A stretch of DNA of 64,000 bases from CAZHHH01 sp052400685 (GTDB lineage Bacteria; Bacteroidota; Bacteroidia; Bacteroidales; Marinilabiliaceae). Of the stretch, positions 25,520-34,013 are shown piece after piece; the stretch's first letter is position 1; every line of letters begins with the position of its first letter. Below the pieces are notes generated by a model. The model saw nothing but the letters and a program-made list of their open reading frames with translations. It was not told where the DNA came from and ran no database searches. The position numbers and the translations under genes were made by a program. The DNA is taken from the NCBI GenBank assembly GCA_052400685.1, contig JBQTGJ010000007.1; one strand, written 5' to 3'.

Positions 25520-26641
25520 ATGATGAAATGGATAGGTGTTGTTTCGTTTTTGATATTTACTGTTGTTCATGTTTCCGGACAGTCTGATTTTAAGTCTATT
25601 TCAGCGCATGATGCTCGTTTGTATTATTCAGGCCGTACGGATATGTCCGACAATCGTTTTGTGCGTTATGATTGGCCCGGAGTTGGTGTGCATTTTAAAT
25701 TTTCTGGTCGTGATGTGGCATTGAAGTTTAATGGAGGCGAGAAGAACTATTTTAACCTGCTGGTCGATGGCCGGTTGAAGGAGGTCGTTCATTCACTCGG
25801 AGATACAATTTTATGGATTAATGGTTTAAAGGGAAAGGGGCCTCATCAGGTCGACCTGGTTAAACGCACTGAAGGAGATATGGGGCAGGTTTTGTTTTAT
25901 GGGCTTTTGCTGAAAAAAAACGGACAAATGGATGTCCCCGATTTTATCAAGTCTCGTAAGATAGAGTTTATTGGTAATTCAATTACCTGTGGCTACGGAA
26001 CTGAAGGTGTTGCGGCATCTGATAGTTTTAAGCCGGAGACTGAGAATAATCAAAAAGCTTATGGGGCAATTTTGGCGCGTGCGTTTAATGCTGAAGGACG
26101 TTATTCTTCCCATTCCGGGTTGGGAGTGGTGCGTAATTATGGCGATCCACAAAAAATTTCTACGCATAAAACGTCTATGACGGGTCGCTTTAACAGAACG
26201 CTTGATAATGATTCTTCTCTTTTATGGGATTTTGCCAGTTGGGTACCCCATGTAGTTGTCATAAATTTGGGAACCAATGATTTTTCTACCCGTCCCCATC
26301 CCGATAAGGCTGTTTTTCAAAGGGCTTATGAGAAATTGATTCTTGATGTTCGGGCGGCCTACGGTAATATCCCGGTTTTTTGCATGGTGGGACCGATGCT
26401 TCAGAAACCTGCTTTTGAATATGTAATGGAGGTGGTGGATATTATGAATACGCTTTATGGCGATGACAATGTCTATTTTATAGGTTTGCCGGATGGTCTT
26501 TTGAACAGAAAAACCGATTTGGGTGCCGATTCACATCCCGCATACAGCGGGCAGAAGAAAATGGCTGAACAATTGGTGCAACCAATTTCAACTGTTTTAG
26601 GATGGGATTTTGAAACGTCAGAACTGTTTGGCACTTATTGA
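25520..26641 (+). CDS. CE2-type SGNH acetylesterase
   Basis: This is a 373-residue protein with a signal peptide ending HVSGQ. Residues ~25-140 form the jelly-roll domain of CE2 enzymes (WPGVGVHFKFSGRDVALKF, YFNLLVDGR). The SGNH domain follows, with EFIGNSITCGYGTEG (Ser), VVINLGTNDFST (Asn) and GADSHPAYSGQKKMA (His, with an Asp two residues before it). CE2 enzymes deacetylate xylo-, manno- and gluco-oligosaccharides. The last 7 bases overlap the 3' end of the convergent GH20 gene, so there is no room for a terminator. Confidence 0.85.
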   Translation: MMKWIGVVSFLIFTVVHVSGQSDFKSISAHDARLYYSGRTDMSDNRFVRYDWPGVGVHFKFSGRDVALKFNGGEKNYFNLLVDGRLKEVVHSLGDTILWINGLKGKGPHQVDLVKRTEGDMGQVLFYGLLLKKNGQMDVPDFIKSRKIEFIGNSITCGYGTEGVAASDSFKPETENNQKAYGAILARAFNAEGRYSSHSGLGVVRNYGDPQKISTHKTSMTGRFNRTLDNDSSLLWDFASWVPHVVVINLGTNDFSTRPHPDKAVFQRAYEKLILDVRAAYGNIPVFCMVGPMLQKPAFEYVMEVVDIMNTLYGDDNVYFIGLPDGLLNRKTDLGADSHPAYSGQKKMAEQLVQPISTVLGWDFETSELFGTY

Positions 26642-28200
26642 TTATTGTCCCATGAGATTAATGGTGAAGGATAGAAATTGATTTCGAGTTGTTTCATCCT
26701 TTTACCATTTTCTGATAATCGTTTACAGAAGTTATTCCAGTTTTTTTGTGCGTCGGGAGTCCAGCCTATTTCGGCAATGGCAGCTAACCGGGGAAATACA
26801 AGGTAGTCGATGTCATCGGCTGTTTTTACGGTTTCAGTCCATAATGGAGCTTCTAAACCAATAATGTCTTTTTTTGTAATTTCGTTAATCAGAAGTAATG
26901 GATTCCATTCATAAGCTCTCTTTACGTCAATTATTGCAGCCCAATTTTGTCCTATTAAGGTATTTGAATTGTATTTCATATCCAGATACGCATATTTGGA
27001 AGGCGAGATAATGACCTGCGCGCCCTGCTTTATTCCGTTGATTGCTGTTTGGGGTTGATTCCAGAATTGGATCAGGTCACTGCTGTCAATGCTTGCTTGT
27101 GCTACTTCTTCCCAACCAATCATCTGCTTGCCATTTTTTTTAACCATTGTTCGTACGCGATTAATGAAGTCGATATAATTTTGATGTGTGGTAGCGTGCG
27201 ATTCGTCGCCGCCTATGTGAAAGTAGCGGCCTGGTGTTATGGCTGAAATTTCTCTGATGACATCATCGACGAACTGGTATGTGAGTTCTTTATTGGTGCA
27301 TAGTGAGCTGAACCCTACTTCCGTGCCGGTATATAAATCCCTGGCCTTGTTATCACAGTTTAGTCCGGGATAGGATGCGAGCGCCGCATTGGTATGTCCG
27401 GGCATATCAATTTCGGGAACTATGGTAATGAAATATCGGGCAGCATACGACACTATCTCTTTATAATCTTCCTGAGTGAGAAAGCCTCCTTTGCCACCAC
27501 CTACTTCTGTATTTGCCCCATGTGTTGTTAGGTTAGGCCACGATTTAATTTCAATGCGCCAGCCTTGATCGTCGGATAAATGCAGGTGTAACGTATTTAT
27601 TTTGTATAGCGCAATATTTCGGATGTGGCGTTTTATTGTTGTTACATCGAAGAAATGACGGCTTATATCGAGCATCGTGGACCGATAGCTGTATCCTGGT
27701 TGGTCGGTGATGATACCGGTTGCAATTTCCCATGATCCGGATCGTTGTTTTTTGCTTTCAATGGTGGCAGGTAATAACTGACGCAGCGTCTGGAGACCTC
27801 TGAAAATACCTTCATCTTTTGTTGATATTATTTCAATGTGGTGTTCATTAATAGTCAATCTGTAAGCTTCCTTATTTTTTAATTCAAACGATTCATCAAG
27901 GTATAGAGAGATGGATCTTTTTTCGGGTTCTGATACCTTGTTTTCAATAAAAAATGAAAAACCTGTGGCCGGTTTCAGCAATTCTACGAGGTATTGGGCC
28001 AGCGGACGTAATTCTTCGCAGTTAATGGTAACCGTGGTTTCATCCATTAGCCGGTATACATTATGTGTAGCCGTAACTGATAAAGGTTTGGGTATCACAT
28101 TATGGTGAGTTAAGTCGGTTGTGGCAGATATACACGAAGATGTTGTGATGAACAGGAGAATGCATGCTATAATGAAGGATTGAAGGCCCTTGATCGTCAT
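26635..28200 (-). CDS. GH20 beta-N-acetylhexosaminidase
   Basis: This protein has about 521 residues from the ATG at 28198-28200. The frame opens further upstream, but MTIKGLQSFIIACILLFITT is the natural signal peptide and the SSC that follows may be a lipobox. A GH20b-like N-terminal domain precedes the barrel with LHLHLSDDQGWRIEIKSWP, VPEIDMPGHTNAAL and FHIGGDESH. Asp332-Glu333 are the expected catalytic pair for substrate-assisted cleavage of terminal GlcNAc/GalNAc. The barrel ends with W-x-E-T. It is the only gene of the carbohydrate locus on the minus strand and is convergent with the CE2 gene. It might serve host-type or peptidoglycan-derived glycans rather than the main polysaccharide. 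Confidence 0.9.
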   Translation of the reverse strand: MTIKGLQSFIIACILLFITTSSCISATTDLTHHNVIPKPLSVTATHNVYRLMDETTVTINCEELRPLAQYLVELLKPATGFSFFIENKVSEPEKRSISLYLDESFELKNKEAYRLTINEHHIEIISTKDEGIFRGLQTLRQLLPATIESKKQRSGSWEIATGIITDQPGYSYRSTMLDISRHFFDVTTIKRHIRNIALYKINTLHLHLSDDQGWRIEIKSWPNLTTHGANTEVGGGKGGFLTQEDYKEIVSYAARYFITIVPEIDMPGHTNAALASYPGLNCDNKARDLYTGTEVGFSSLCTNKELTYQFVDDVIREISAITPGRYFHIGGDESHATTHQNYIDFINRVRTMVKKNGKQMIGWEEVAQASIDSSDLIQFWNQPQTAINGIKQGAQVIISPSKYAYLDMKYNSNTLIGQNWAAIIDVKRAYEWNPLLLINEITKKDIIGLEAPLWTETVKTADDIDYLVFPRLAAIAEIGWTPDAQKNWNNFCKRLSENGKRMKQLEINFYPSPLISWDNNQ

Positions 28201-28412
28201 TGTTGGTTGGTTTTTAGAATTCGTTAAAGGTTTAAATATAGTGAAAGGCTGCTTACTCCTTGTCATGTTTTATATATTGTCTGTTTGTTTTTTGCGCCAT
28301 CCCCGGGGTCTCTTTGAAATGTGGTTATTAAATATTGATGGTTTCTGTCATTTTATTGCGTTCATGAATTTGGATATTTGTGTCCTATATTGAAATAATT
28401 TTTGTTTCTTTG

Positions 28413-28500
28413 TATGATAAATTTAGTGGAGGGATTTGGCCGATTGCAACCACTTAAAAAAAGTGCTAAAACGCGATGTTTAGCTTTCCAAATTCCCCAT
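28413..28500 (+). ncRNA. SAM riboswitch-like leader (SAM-I/IV type) of metK
   Basis: The run GTGGAGGGATTTGGCCGATTGCAACC (28426-28451) matches the signature core of SAM-I clan riboswitches (GUGGAGGGA..GGCC..GCAACC), and AAGTGCTAAAACG (28461-28473) matches their G-GUGCUAA segment. AGTGG/CCACT (28425-28429/28450-28454) can form P2, and AATTT/AAATT (28420-28424/28490-28494) can close P1. Between them the usual P2b extension is missing, closer to the short SAM-I/IV variants. It lies 60 bases before metK, the classic target. A T-run (28502-28509) follows, so termination control is possible, though no clear terminator stem is seen. Confidence 0.75.
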
Positions 28501-28561
28501 TCTTTTTTTGTTTAACATTACTTTGTTCATAATTGAACAGGGTAAGTAATGGTATATTATT

Positions 28562-29809
28562 ATGGGATATTTGTTTACCTCGGAGTCTGTGTCGGAAGGA
28601 CATCCCGACAAGGTGGCCGATCAAATTTCTGATGCCGTTCTCGACGAATTGTTGCGTCAGGATCCAAATTCGCGAGTTGCTTGTGAAACATTGGTGTCAA
28701 CAGGACTGGTGGTCGTAAGTGGCGAGATTAAAACGCTGGGTTATGTGCCTGTTCAGCAGATTGCCCGGCGCGTGATTGAGCGTATTGGGTATACCAAAGC
28801 CGAATATATGTTCGACTCTGGGTCGTGTGGTGTTTTATCGGCATTGCATGAGCAGTCGGAGGATATTAACCGTGGTGTGGATCGCGAAAGTGAAGAAACC
28901 CAGGGTGCCGGCGATCAGGGTATGATGTTTGGTTATGCTTGTCGTGACACCGAAGAATATATGCCTCTTCCTTTGCAGTTATCGCACCTGTTATTGCTCG
29001 AGCTGGCAGCCATTCGTCGTGAAGGGAAGGTGATGACCTACTTACGCCCCGATGCCAAATCGCAGGTGACCATGGAGTACGACGGGAACAATAAGCCTGT
29101 TAAAGTGCATACCATTGTAGTGTCAACGCAACACGACCTGTTTGATGAGGACGATGCCATGTTGGCTAAAATAAAAGAGGATGTTCAGCATATTTTAATA
29201 CCACGTGTGAAGGAAAAACTGCATGCAAATGTGGCCGGACTTTTCTCCGATTATATTCTGCATGTTAATCCTACCGGTAAGTTTGTCATTGGTGGTCCGC
29301 ATGGTGATACGGGGCTTACCGGACGTAAAATTATTGTTGATACCTATGGCGGTAAAGGCGCGCATGGTGGTGGCGCTTTTTCTGGTAAGGACTGTTCAAA
29401 GGTGGATCGCTCGGCTGCTTATGCCGCTCGTCACATCGCTAAAAATATGGTTGCCGCAGGCGTGGCCGATGAAGTTCTGGTACAATTGGCTTACGCCATT
29501 GGTGTGGCGAAGCCTGTGGGGGTATATGTTAACACCTATGGCACGTCTAAAGTTAAATTTGATGACGCGGCTATTGCAGAACGGATTCAAACCATATTCG
29601 ACCTTCGTCCCGGGATGATTGTTCGTCGTCTGGGGTTGAAGAACCCTATTTTTGAGGCCACCGCAGCTTATGGACACATGGGGCGCGAGCCTTATATGGA
29701 AAAGGTGAAGGTGATGGAGAATGGCGTTGAGGTGGAAAAAGAAGTGGAATTTTTTACCTGGGAAAAACTTGATTATGTAGATACTATCCGCAAAGCATTC
29801 GGATTGTAG
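28562..29809 (+). CDS. metK: S-adenosylmethionine synthetase
   Basis: This is a 415-residue cytoplasmic enzyme making SAM from methionine and ATP. GHPDK near the N terminus, GAGDQGMMFGYA, GGPHGDTGLTGRK and GGGAFSGKDCSKVDRSAAY are the family signatures, including the ATP- and methionine-binding loops. Length fits the Bacteroidota form. It is monocistronic: a riboswitch-like leader lies upstream and a terminator directly downstream. The start MGYLFTSESVSEGHPDK is the usual N terminus. Confidence 0.97.
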   Translation: MGYLFTSESVSEGHPDKVADQISDAVLDELLRQDPNSRVACETLVSTGLVVVSGEIKTLGYVPVQQIARRVIERIGYTKAEYMFDSGSCGVLSALHEQSEDINRGVDRESEETQGAGDQGMMFGYACRDTEEYMPLPLQLSHLLLLELAAIRREGKVMTYLRPDAKSQVTMEYDGNNKPVKVHTIVVSTQHDLFDEDDAMLAKIKEDVQHILIPRVKEKLHANVAGLFSDYILHVNPTGKFVIGGPHGDTGLTGRKIIVDTYGGKGAHGGGAFSGKDCSKVDRSAAYAARHIAKNMVAAGVADEVLVQLAYAIGVAKPVGVYVNTYGTSKVKFDDAAIAERIQTIFDLRPGMIVRRLGLKNPIFEATAAYGHMGREPYMEKVKVMENGVEVEKEVEFFTWEKLDYVDTIRKAFGL

Positions 29810-29831
29810 ATTATAATGTTTTTTTTCAAAG

Positions 29832-29870
29832 AGGCCGTCTTGTAGTTTCAGGGCGGCCTTTCTATTTTCC
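29832..29870 (+). terminator. Rho-independent terminator of metK
   Basis: AGGCCGTC (29832-29839) pairs with GGCGGCCT (29852-29859), with one G-U pair, followed by TTCTATTTT. Confidence 0.85.
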
Positions 29871-30147
29871 AGGAACAATCAACTCTTTGCTCTCTATTTC
29901 AGCGTGTTTGTGCCTTAATTTTTTCGTTTTATTTCCGGAATATTTTAACGGAGTCAATGCTCTTGACGTGTTCTGGTGTCTATATTGCAAAAAGGGGGTG
30001 TCCGATCGTCATCAGAATTTCGCCCCGGATTTGCTTGTCGCACGACATCTGCTTTTTATGTTTTTTGTCTGGTTGCTGTTGAGGCTTTAAAATATTTTGA
30101 TTGGGTATAAAAATGAATTTTTATGCTTCATTAAAACTGATTTAGGA

Positions 30148-30338
30148 GGCAATAACATTTTAATCAGAACTAAAAAATTAGATTTTCGCCCAGAAAAATT
30201 TTCGGGTGCAAACTAAAATTGATTTGACTGTCAGAAAAATTTTGAAGTCAAATTAGAGTCAATTTACCTCTCAAAATAATTTTAGAGTGCAAACTAAATT
30301 TAATTTGGCTGTCAGAAAAATGATTGACAGCCAAACGG
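30148..30338. repeat. Degenerate 41-bp tandem repeat, about 4.5 units
   Basis: Units begin near 30148, 30189, 30230, 30270 and 30311 (spacing 40-41). The consensus is close to GTCAGAAAAATTTT, then 7-8 variable bases, then an AACTAAATT-like block and AATTTGGCT. The units are imperfect and contiguous, with no spacers, so this is not a CRISPR array. Confidence 0.7.
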
Positions 30339-30478
30339 ACTCATTTTTAATAACACTCAGCGTGCAGAGGGGCTTATAAATTTTTTAGTTCTCAAATTGA
30401 TTGATTCTATTTCTGTTTCAGGAATTTTCTAAGCCTGAAAATATAATTTATTGCTAAGGGTTGTTTTTATTAGATAAA

Positions 30479-30618
30479 GTCTGTTTATAAACTAAGTGTT
30501 TGAAATATAAAGTTGAAATTCAAGGCTTGCGAAGTTATAAAAATAAAGGAGTTTTCTTTTTGTAAATGACTGTTGTTATGATAAGTATAACGCAGAAGTT
30601 GACTTTATAGACAAACAC
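30479..30618 (+). repeat. 140-bp repeat family, copy 3 (MITE-like)
   Basis: It starts GTCTGTTTATAAACTAAGTG and ends GACTTTATAGACAAACAC. It matches copy 2 at 2760-2899 in length and ends, and copy 1 in the interior. The terminal inverted repeat is decayed (TTTATAAA/TTTATAGA). Confidence 0.6.
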
Positions 30619-31027
30619 GGGCTAAAGGAAGATAAATTAAAAGCTAATAACAGAAATAAAACAGGTTTAGCTATTGTCTAAACAGGAGGTTTTAAGCCAA
30701 AAGATGCTGATTTTTAACTTTTGAGTTATAAAAATCACTTTTTTTTAAACCCCGGAGGTTAAAAACAGTATAATGCAGGTATGGATATTCTTCCAAAAAC
30801 ATAAAACACGACGGTAAGTTCATAATAGTCAGTTGTATTTCTACCGGTATGTAATTGAGCCCGGGTAGTTTCCGAACATCCATTTTTTGTTATTTTGTTT
30901 TCGGGATAATTTACTATTCTATCTTTTTTGTGAATAATTTTGGTTTTTCTGGTTTCACATATATGGCAGACTTGATTAGTTAATAAAATGTTTATTTTAG
31001 GGGGTAGCTTATCGTTAGAAACTGTTT

Positions 31028-32074
31028 ATGAAGAATTTTCTCTTGTCGGTTGATTATGAACTGTTTTTTGGTTCTGATTCGGGAACGGTCGAAAATTGTA
31101 TGATTCGCCCGGTACGTCGACTGATGACTGAATTGAACCGTCATGGTTATAAGATGACGGTGTTTTGGGATATTCTTCATTTCTACAGACTTAAACAGTT
31201 GGAGGATAAAGTAGGCGATTTGTATTATGATCGTGATATGATTGAACAGCAAATCAGGACGCTGATTCGTTCCGGTCATGATGTGCAAATGCAAATTTAT
31301 CCGCATTGGCTCGATGCGTGTTGGGAGAATAATCAGTGGCAGTTTCACCATAATCGGTTTTCACTGCATCGGTTGTGGGATGAACCCAATCCTGATGATG
31401 TTGAGACGGTTATGGGCTGCATCACGCAGGCCCGGATTCTGATGGAGTCGGTTATCAGAAAGGAGGATCCCGATTATAAGGTGCGGGTGTTCAGAGCCGG
31501 AGGTTCGCGTGTGCATCCTTTTAGTAAGCTGGCCGATGCTTTAAAAGCCAATGGTATTCGGGTTGATTCTTCGGTGGTCTTTGGGACGAAGAGTCTGGAA
31601 CCTCAGTTCCCGTTCGATTATAGGGCGATCCCTCGTGATTTGTACTATCGTTTTAACGACTCCGTTTTGTTTAAAGCGACCAATGGCTATTTTTGGGAGT
31701 TCCCCAAAGAATCGGTGCTTATACCGGGTTTACTGCGTTTTGTCTTTTATCTGCAGGGGCTCTTTTCAACTAATTCGCTGAGTCGTTATGGCGATGGCAA
31801 GCCGTTGGGGTTTACACATCGGGAACTTTGGGGGCATTTATGGTTTAATTTGGGTGCCAGATATTTTCGTTTATCACCCGAAAATAAAACCCGTTTTAAA
31901 TGGGGCTATATGATGACCATGGCCCGCGATAACAGTCAGATTATGCTTAATTCGAAAAATATTGGGCCTGACACCATTCGGTTGGTACGGGAGCTGATGA
32001 CAAAAAAAACGGTTCGGTTTTATTCTTTTCGACAAAGGCTGGCAGAACTTAAAGTATATGACGATTTAAAATAA
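31028..32074 (+). CDS. Polysaccharide-deacetylase-like protein (NodB-type fold)
   Basis: This is a 348-residue cytoplasmic protein without a signal peptide. The opening FLLSVDYELFFGSDSG matches the first strand and metal-ligand Asp of CE4/NodB-like barrels. SGHDVQMQIYPHWLDACW corresponds to the H-x-x-x-H-type motif (GHDVQLHxHPHW in relatives), and a conserved FRAGG(S)R strand follows. Relatives occur in surface-polysaccharide clusters, where they are thought to deacetylate or otherwise process nucleotide- or lipid-linked sugars. The next three genes build a diacetamido sugar, which supports a role in the same O-antigen or capsule pathway. The gap of 178 bases leaves open whether they share a promoter. 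Confidence 0.7.
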   Translation: MKNFLLSVDYELFFGSDSGTVENCMIRPVRRLMTELNRHGYKMTVFWDILHFYRLKQLEDKVGDLYYDRDMIEQQIRTLIRSGHDVQMQIYPHWLDACWENNQWQFHHNRFSLHRLWDEPNPDDVETVMGCITQARILMESVIRKEDPDYKVRVFRAGGSRVHPFSKLADALKANGIRVDSSVVFGTKSLEPQFPFDYRAIPRDLYYRFNDSVLFKATNGYFWEFPKESVLIPGLLRFVFYLQGLFSTNSLSRYGDGKPLGFTHRELWGHLWFNLGARYFRLSPENKTRFKWGYMMTMARDNSQIMLNSKNIGPDTIRLVRELMTKKTVRFYSFRQRLAELKVYDDLK

Positions 32075-32252
32075 TATCTCCGCTGTTTTAACGTTTCTTA
32101 ATAGCAATCGTTTTTTTAGCATAAAGATTAAATCGGCAGGGCTTTTGTGTGACTGTTGAAATGGTTTTTAACATGAGTGCGGTAATAAATTCTCTTTTGT
32201 TACGTGTATCTGCGATTGCTTTTAGAGAAATAAAGATTTTAATGATAATAGG

Positions 32253-33386
32253 ATGATCGGGCAGAAAGATATGGAAATGGTTGATTTGAAATCACTTTAC
32301 CGGCGGATGAAGAGCGAATTGGATGCGGCTGTTTTGAGTGCCATGGCAGGTGCTAATTATATTAATGGCCCGGAAGTGTCTTTGTTGGCTGCTAATTTGT
32401 CTAAATATCTTGATGTTGACTATGTGGTGCCATGTGGTAATGGAACTGATGCTTTGCAAATGGCTTTGATGGCCCTCGACCTTAAGCCGGGCGATGAGGT
32501 CATTACAGCCGCTTTTTCATTTGTGGCTTCGGCCGAAGTCATTGCTTTGCTTGGACTGAAGCCTGTTTTCGTGGATGTAGATCCCGTAACGTTTAATATT
32601 TCGTCTGATTTATTAGAAGCTGCTATCACGCCGCGTACCCGCGTTGTGCTTCCTGTACATTTGTTTGGACAGGCTGCGGCAATGAATGATATTATGCGCG
32701 TGGCAGACAAGCATCATCTGTATGTTGTTGAAGATGTGGCCCAGTCTCTTGGGGCCGATTACCATTATCGGGGGGGCAAAAAGAAGCTGGGTACCATTGG
32801 GCATATCGGCTGTACCTCTTTTTTCCCTACCAAGAATTTGGGTGGGTGCGGAGATGGAGGGGCTTGTTTTACCAACGATGAGCGCCTTGCGGCTAAAATG
32901 GAAATGTTGGCCGGGCATGGCTCTTCTAAACGGTATTATCATGATGTGGTTGGCTTTAATTCGAGGCTTGACACCCTTCAGGCGGCGATTCTTAATGTTA
33001 AGCTGAACTATCTGGATGAGTTTTTGTCAATCCGACAAAAGATAGCCACACGGTATAACGCAGGTCTGGCTGGATTACAGGATCTGGCTGTGCCTGGGAT
33101 GGATGCTTTGGCAACCCACACTTATAATCAATATACCATCAGGGTTTTTAATGGAGGCAGAGATCGGCTACAGAAATATTTGAAAGAGCAGGGTGTTTCA
33201 TCGCGGGTGTACTACCCGGTACCGTTGCATCATCAAAAAGCTTTTGAGAATTGGGCCGATGGTATTAGCCGACCTGTTGCCGAAAATTTGTGTGGCGATG
33301 TGCTGTCTCTGCCTGTTCATACCGAAATGTCGTTGCAGGATGTGGATAGAGTGGTTAGAACTATTAAAGAATTCTATAAAAGTTAA
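32253..33386 (+). CDS. DegT/DnrJ/EryC1/StrS aminotransferase (WbpE-like)
   Basis: This is a 377-residue PLP-dependent sugar aminotransferase. MVDLKSLYRRMKSELDAAV, NGTDALQMALMALDLKPGDEV, VEDVAQSLGADY and FFPTKNLGGCGDGG are family landmarks, with Lys194 as the Schiff-base residue. YRPxPLHxQ-type YYPVPLHHQ closes the domain. An ATG at 32271 is an alternative start. Followed by an acetyltransferase and a dehydrogenase, it matches the 3-amination step in making UDP-2,3-diacetamido-2,3-dideoxy-glucuronate: WbpB oxidises C3, WbpE aminates and WbpD acetylates. Confidence 0.88.
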   Translation: MIGQKDMEMVDLKSLYRRMKSELDAAVLSAMAGANYINGPEVSLLAANLSKYLDVDYVVPCGNGTDALQMALMALDLKPGDEVITAAFSFVASAEVIALLGLKPVFVDVDPVTFNISSDLLEAAITPRTRVVLPVHLFGQAAAMNDIMRVADKHHLYVVEDVAQSLGADYHYRGGKKKLGTIGHIGCTSFFPTKNLGGCGDGGACFTNDERLAAKMEMLAGHGSSKRYYHDVVGFNSRLDTLQAAILNVKLNYLDEFLSIRQKIATRYNAGLAGLQDLAVPGMDALATHTYNQYTIRVFNGGRDRLQKYLKEQGVSSRVYYPVPLHHQKAFENWADGISRPVAENLCGDVLSLPVHTEMSLQDVDRVVRTIKEFYKS

Positions 33387-33446
33387 ATAGTTCCTGTTCA
33401 AAAGTCAGGAGTTTGCGCTGTCGTTTTATTTGTAATATTTATTTAA

Positions 33447-34013
33447 ATGATACATGAATCTGCCATTGTTGATGACGGCTGTCTGATTGGTGAAGGTACC
33501 CGTATCTGGCATTTTTGTCATCTTATTTCCGGTTGTTCTGTTGGAAAGAATTGTTCTCTGGGGCAAAATGTGATGGTGGCTGCCGGGGTGGTGTTGGGTA
33601 ATAATGTAAAGGTGCAAAATAACGTCTCATTGTATGAAGGCGTTACTTGCGACGATGATGTTTTCATCGGTCCATCGGTAGTGTTTACCAATGTGTTTAA
33701 TCCTCGTAGTGCCATTAGCCGGCGACATGAATATCGTCCCACAAAGGTGTTAAAGGGTGCTACGATTGGCGCAAATGCGACGATTGTTTGTGGGGTGACT
33801 ATTGGTAGGTATGCTTTTGTTGGCGCTGGAGCTGTGGTAACACACAATGTGCCTGATTACGGATTGGTGACGGGTGTGCCGGCCAGACAGACCGGATGGA
33901 TTAGTGAGTATGGTCATAAATTAGTGTTTGATAATGGAAGGGCGGTGTGTCCTGAAAGCGGTCAGTGCTATGAACTTAACGATAATGGTGTTAGTAAAAT
34001 ATTGAAAGAATGA
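33447..34013 (+). CDS. Hexapeptide-repeat sugar N-acetyltransferase (WbpD-like)
   Basis: This is a 188-residue protein of the left-handed beta-helix type. Successive hexapeptide turns run through ESAIVDDGCLIGEGTRIWHF, VGKNCSLGQNVMVAAGVVLG and IGANATIVCGVTIGRYAFVG. It ends with the typical GVPARQTGWISEYGHKL. These features match WbpD/WlbB-type enzymes that acetylate the 3-amino group of UDP-2-acetamido-3-amino sugars. Its stop codon overlaps the start of the dehydrogenase gene by 4 bases (ATGA), indicating translational coupling in the same operon. Confidence 0.88.
   Translation: MIHESAIVDDGCLIGEGTRIWHFCHLISGCSVGKNCSLGQNVMVAAGVVLGNNVKVQNNVSLYEGVTCDDDVFIGPSVVFTNVFNPRSAISRRHEYRPTKVLKGATIGANATIVCGVTIGRYAFVGAGAVVTHNVPDYGLVTGVPARQTGWISEYGHKLVFDNGRAVCPESGQCYELNDNGVSKILKE

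Larger units (their letters stand above)
29871..31027. other. Gene-free interval of 1.2 kb
   Basis: No credible gene. It contains degenerate 41-bp tandem repeats (30148-30338) and one 140-bp repeat copy (30479-30618). The only longer frames (29887-30090 + and 30692-30883 -) have no family-like features. The downstream end must hold the promoter for the gene at 31028. Confidence 0.65.

Noticed and set aside
29887..30090. Open frame of 67 codons after metK
   Set aside because: Lies in repeat-rich AT DNA, starts next to the metK terminator, and resembles no protein family.
30148..30338. 41-bp repeats as CRISPR
   Set aside because: No spacers and no cas genes in the window.
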